NCBI GenBank assembly: GCA_002278935.1
Contig: NCJL01000009.1
Span: forward strand, 124,001-188,000
Source of the DNA: Gallionellales bacterium 39-52-133
Lineage (GTDB): Bacteria > Pseudomonadota > Gammaproteobacteria > Burkholderiales > Gallionellaceae
Direction: 5' to 3'
Length of the DNA: 64,000 nt
Below are positions 60,744-64,000 of the stretch, piece after piece. Numbering within the stretch: the stretch's first letter is position 1; the number at the start of each line of letters is the position of its first letter. Both the position numbers and the translations under genes were made by a program. The notes beneath the pieces were generated by a model. The model was not told the DNA's origin. It saw only the letters and a program-made list of their open reading frames with translations, and did not search any database.

Positions 60744-61969
60744 GGTTTTATATCCTGTAATGCAAGCAGGCGATAGCCTTCAAGCTTGCTGCTCCATGAC
60801 AGATAAACCTGTTCCTTGTCTGCGATCAGCAGCGGATGGTCGGAGACATCGCGCGATTCGGCAACGGTGTGCTCTGTGGCCCAGGTGTTGCCGCCGTCAT
60901 GCGAACGCATCGCTTTGATCGTCGTGACCTCACCGTCGAATTCTTTCCAGGCCAGGTACACATTGCCGCCCCTGCCCAATACCGCAGCATGACCCGGCTG
61001 GCGGGCGCTATTGCCCAGACTGAGCGGCGTGGAAAAGGTTTTGCCGCCATCCACAGAATGGGCATAAAACAATCCGCTGCGCACCGTGCCATGGTTGAAC
61101 CATGTCAGGTGAAGCTTGCCGCCGGCGATGGAGAGTGCCGGTCCATGATGCGGGCAGGCTTCCACTTCCCAGTTGTCGAAAGTCACGCGGTTCACGGCAG
61201 CGTCATCGGCTTTATGCTGCGTGCCATCCAGCCGCGCCAGAGCGTGGTCGCGCACATTCTTGCCAAAGATGTGCCGCCATACAATCACCGGCGTATCCGC
61301 ACTGTCGATGGCCATCGCGACACGGCAGCATTCGCAGGTGTGGTCGGCCACTTTTGTATTGGCATGAAAACTCTTGCCGTCATCGTCTGACATCGCCGAA
61401 TAAACCGCGATGCCGCTGTACTTCTCGCCCTTGTTTTTCGCCACCACTGCATCACGCTTGTCCAGCCACGCCAGAAAAATTTGCCCGCGCGCATTGATCC
61501 CCATCGCCTCAAAGCGGTGGGTAATTGGATCGAGATTGTCGTTTATGGTGATCGGTGCAGAAAAGCGCTTGCCGCCATCGACCGAGCGGCTGAAGCGGAT
61601 ATTGCCGGCATAAGGCGTCTCCAGGCTTTGCGTCCAGGAAATATAGATGTTGCCATTTTTTCCCGTCAGAATTTTCGGCCGGGTTTCGCCGCTGGCGGAG
61701 ATATATTCCGGCTGCGCATTGACCCTGACCGCCTTGCTGTAGCTTTTTCCCTGATCCGCAGACTGGCTCACCAGCACATGGCCATCCTGCACTTGCGCGA
61801 GCCACAAGGTACCGCGCTCATCAAAAACTGCACTGGTGGAAAGCTGCTGGCGCGCCAGTGAGCTTTGCCACATGCCGGATTTATCGTGCGGCCTGGCCGG
61901 CTCGGCAGCAACAGCAGCGCCCGCCACAAAAAAATATGCAATAAGACCAGAGAGATAACGAAAACCCAT
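60740..61969 (-). CDS. Exported Asp-box (sialidase-like) beta-propeller protein
   Basis: 409 residues. Signal peptide (1-22, ending AAVAAE). Five Asp-boxes of the SxDxGxxF/W type: SADQGKSY, SVDGGKRF, SDDDGKSF, SVDGGKTF, SHDGGNTW, giving a propeller fold. The catalytic residues of true sialidases (Arg triad, Tyr-Glu) are not evident. Instead there is a Cys cluster ADHTCECCRVAM (Cys212, 214, 215) and EACPHHGPALS (Cys272, His274, His275), suggesting a metal site. First gene of the operon with redoxin, tonB, exbB, exbD. A role in metal uptake is inferred. Confidence 0.85.
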   Translation of the reverse strand: MGFRYLSGLIAYFFVAGAAVAAEPARPHDKSGMWQSSLARQQLSTSAVFDERGTLWLAQVQDGHVLVSQSADQGKSYSKAVRVNAQPEYISASGETRPKILTGKNGNIYISWTQSLETPYAGNIRFSRSVDGGKRFSAPITINDNLDPITHRFEAMGINARGQIFLAWLDKRDAVVAKNKGEKYSGIAVYSAMSDDDGKSFHANTKVADHTCECCRVAMAIDSADTPVIVWRHIFGKNVRDHALARLDGTQHKADDAAVNRVTFDNWEVEACPHHGPALSIAGGKLHLTWFNHGTVRSGLFYAHSVDGGKTFSTPLSLGNSARQPGHAAVLGRGGNVYLAWKEFDGEVTTIKAMRSHDGGNTWATEHTVAESRDVSDHPLLIADKEQVYLSWSSKLEGYRLLALQDIKP

Positions 61970-62117
61970 CGAGCAATTCCCAAATATATTCAGCCCCCAC
62001 CTCGGGCACCACGGGATTATAGGTTTTGGGGGGGATGCGGGGAATGCGACAATTTGTCGCAGGCTGGCTTTACCCGGTTATGAACTTCCGCATAAGCAAT
62101 CAACTGCTGCGGCAGCC

Positions 62118-62867
62118 TCAGGAAGCAAGCCAGTCACTGATCTGCTGCGCCACCCAAACACCATCATCCAGCGGCAAATCATGCCCCGCAGCCGGATGCA
62201 GCCGGGTCGCGCAGTGCCAGTGCTGTGCCAGCGTGAGAGTGCACTTCACATTGACCAGCCGGTCTTGCTGTCCGCCCAGCAGCAACACGGGGACAGCAGG
62301 TATTGTCAATGCGGCGCGATAGCTGATGGCAGCACGCAACTGGCGCAGAACATTCATAGCTGAAATAGGACATTCCCCGGCATAGGCCACCCACTGCTGC
62401 AGAATTGCCTGAAGATTTTCTGTTTGGCTACGGGTGCTGGTGAGGCGCAGGATCAGACTTTCGCGCTGTGTTGCCGAACCGTATAACAGCAAGGTCAGGG
62501 CCGGATAATTTTGCGGGCGCAGGCGCTGATAAAAAGGGCTGTAGGGTGCGAGGCTGGTATTGATCAACACCAGCCTTTCCAGATCACCGGGATACAACTC
62601 GCTCCATGCTTCGGCCACCATCGCACCCAGCGACAGCGCCAGCACATTGTAGGGTGGCGTGTAACCGAGTTGCGTAAGCTGCGTATGGCAATAGCGGGCC
62701 ATATCCTGCACGCTGGTGGCACTGGCCTGCCGAAACAGTTTTCCATTACCGGGAAAGTCCAGCGTCACAATTTGTTGCGCACCGATTGCGTGCTTAAATA
62801 ACTGCGGAAATTCGCCCCAGTGGCGCGATTCGCGCATCAGGCCTCTTAACAATACCCAGGTAGTCAT
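62118..62867 (-). CDS. Alpha/beta hydrolase
   Basis: 249 residues from the ATG at 62867, which overlaps the M14 gene stop (ATGA). Nucleophile elbow NVLALSLGAMVAEAW (Ser in ALSLG, an atypical SxG without the first Gly), acid in VLLLGGQQDRLVNVK, His in HPAAGHDLPLDDG. Broad carboxylesterase or lactonase-type fold; substrate unknown. The coupling with the peptidase gene suggests a joint catabolic or modification role. Confidence 0.85.
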   Translation of the reverse strand: MTTWVLLRGLMRESRHWGEFPQLFKHAIGAQQIVTLDFPGNGKLFRQASATSVQDMARYCHTQLTQLGYTPPYNVLALSLGAMVAEAWSELYPGDLERLVLINTSLAPYSPFYQRLRPQNYPALTLLLYGSATQRESLILRLTSTRSQTENLQAILQQWVAYAGECPISAMNVLRQLRAAISYRAALTIPAVPVLLLGGQQDRLVNVKCTLTLAQHWHCATRLHPAAGHDLPLDDGVWVAQQISDWLAS

Positions 62868-63874
62868 CTCCGGTACCATCTCCTGACGCCCTGCTCCTGC
62901 ATGCGGCAACGGGTGGGGCCGGTTACCAGCCAGTTTTCATGGCCTGCCGCTGCGCGCATCAGAAAATCCAGCCATACCGTATGCCTGCGCAGCACACGAT
63001 GCAGGCGATGCTCGACGATAGGATTAAACAGCCCATGCAGCGAAAACAGTTGGCCGGGATTTTTTTTCACCCACAGCCAGGAGCCCATTTCCAGCGTCAA
63101 AGGCAAAAAGGTTTTGCTCTGGTCCTGCTCCGCCTGCAAATATAAATAATCCCACACATCGCCATGGGTGCGGTAATGGATACTCTGAGGCTCAAACAGA
63201 TAACGGGTATTGGGATGGCTCTGGTGAAACAGTTCTTCCAGCGCCATGATGTCGGCCATATGTTTGATCGGATGCACGCTGTGCGCATGCGGAAACCATA
63301 CACGGTCGCGCAGGCCAAAGCCCGAGTGGCAATCCACCGCAATGCTGAAGGGATGCGTAAGCAGCTCCTGCTGCACCACGTTAACCAGCGCCTGATTTTC
63401 CGGCTCCATCGCCGCGCCTGCCGGCCCGCGATACCAGGGCAGGTGCGGGCTGATGCGGTGGCCGCCCAGCAGGAAGGGCACCTTTCCTTCCGCTTCAATC
63501 GGCGCATTGCGCATCAGATCCACACCATTGGGATTGCTGCGCGTCGATTGCGACATGCCGCCGGGATTGATCAGCGGCATGAACACCAGACGCACATCCT
63601 GCAATAAATGATGCAGGCTTTTGTCCCATTGCATACGGTTCAGCAGACTGCGCAAAAAATACAGCAATACCTGTGTACCGATGCGCTCCAGACCGTGGAT
63701 GCCGCCAAAAAAACCGATTGCAGGCAATTTTGGATCAGCATTACCCAGCGTCATTTGATACACCGGAAATCGTTGAGCGCCCGCGCTGACTTCACACGCA
63801 ATTTTTACTTCAAGTTGATCCCGACCCAGTTCAATAATGCGTTCCAGTTCTCTTAATTCGGGCAAGGCAGGCAT
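62864..63874 (-). CDS. M14-family zinc carboxypeptidase / succinylglutamate desuccinylase-like
   Basis: 336 residues. Zinc ligands: His/Glu in FFGGIHGLERIGTQVLLYFL (HxxE) and His in IAVDCHSGFGLRDRVWFPHA; catalytic Glu in LPLTLEMGSWLWVKK. PLINPGGMSQSTRSNPNGVD is typical of M14. Cytoplasmic, with no signal peptide. Resembles AstE/aspartoacylase-like members, which deacylate amino acids, more than secreted carboxypeptidases. Coupled downstream to the alpha/beta hydrolase by ATGA. Confidence 0.88.
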   Translation of the reverse strand: MPALPELRELERIIELGRDQLEVKIACEVSAGAQRFPVYQMTLGNADPKLPAIGFFGGIHGLERIGTQVLLYFLRSLLNRMQWDKSLHHLLQDVRLVFMPLINPGGMSQSTRSNPNGVDLMRNAPIEAEGKVPFLLGGHRISPHLPWYRGPAGAAMEPENQALVNVVQQELLTHPFSIAVDCHSGFGLRDRVWFPHAHSVHPIKHMADIMALEELFHQSHPNTRYLFEPQSIHYRTHGDVWDYLYLQAEQDQSKTFLPLTLEMGSWLWVKKNPGQLFSLHGLFNPIVEHRLHRVLRRHTVWLDFLMRAAAGHENWLVTGPTRCRMQEQGVRRWYRR

Positions 63875-64000
63875 GGGTTATGAATTGAATAAGGAACATA
63901 CCCATGCTAGTGGACTAGTTAATTGAAAGGCAAGTGTAATAAAGCAAATGTGGCAACATTCAGTCAGATTGTAGTCAAAGCGATGCGGCAACAGCGCGCT

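Overview
The window looks like a chromosomal segment of a betaproteobacterium, probably of the Nitrosomonadales/Gallionellaceae–Sulfuricellaceae type. This is inferred from gene families only: Mla-type ATPase, Gcr-family protein, rhombosortase, many diguanylate cyclases, and moderate G+C with AT-rich intergenic DNA. No 16S rRNA or other marker is present, so the genus is not assigned.

Layout. 1-4 kb: the 3' part of lysS, an MscS channel, and htpG with a heat-shock-type promoter. 4-18 kb: signalling and housekeeping, with a degenerate GGDEF/EAL protein coupled to an HDOD protein, rsuA, a second MscS channel, an MFS transporter, three membrane diguanylate cyclases that all keep GGEEF and an RxxD inhibition site, an outer-membrane barrel protein and pepD. 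17.4-20.7 kb: a VWA lipoprotein, ECF sigma factor and anti-sigma cluster. 21-25.2 kb: an orphan Mla-type ATPase, small unknowns, a PP-loop enzyme, and an Imm53/DUF6714 pair without a toxin. 25.5-26.7 kb: merT, merP and a CopZ-like gene behind a canonical MerR-type promoter, with no merR or merA. 26.8-34.6 kb: a cNMP-binding protein with a J-domain protein, rsgA, and two cation antiporter-type transporters.

34.6-42.5 kb is an accessory region built from small cassettes: a REP-associated (Y1, HUH) transposase, higBA, a phytochelatin-synthase-like secreted peptidase, an OLD-family nuclease, two vapBC modules, an extra signal peptidase I, a lipoprotein and a second ettA 3' end. The cassettes are separated by hairpin repeats of three sequence families that share the 8-mer GGGGTCAG. 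The intact ettA is bracketed by an ettA 3' remnant at 41.5 kb and an ettA 5' remnant at 46.4 kb.

44-64 kb: a Gcr-family membrane protein, an adenylate-cyclase protein beside a second HDOD protein, tRNA-Thr(CGU), pgm, a rhombosortase with a GlyGly-CTERM target lipoprotein and its tail-less paralogue, yqjD/yqjE/yqjK-like genes, an overlapping five-gene operon (Asp-box protein, redoxin, TonB, ExbB, ExbD), and an alpha/beta hydrolase coupled to an M14 peptidase.

Two patterns cut across the window. AT-rich intergenic elements with a perfect IHF-type core and a conserved flank recur at seven sites. HDOD genes lie beside cyclic-nucleotide enzyme genes twice. The accessory region with its GGGGTCAG hairpins is the best candidate for an undescribed system; the TonB operon and the rhombosortase pair are next. 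All assignments are by eye from sequence; no database search was run.
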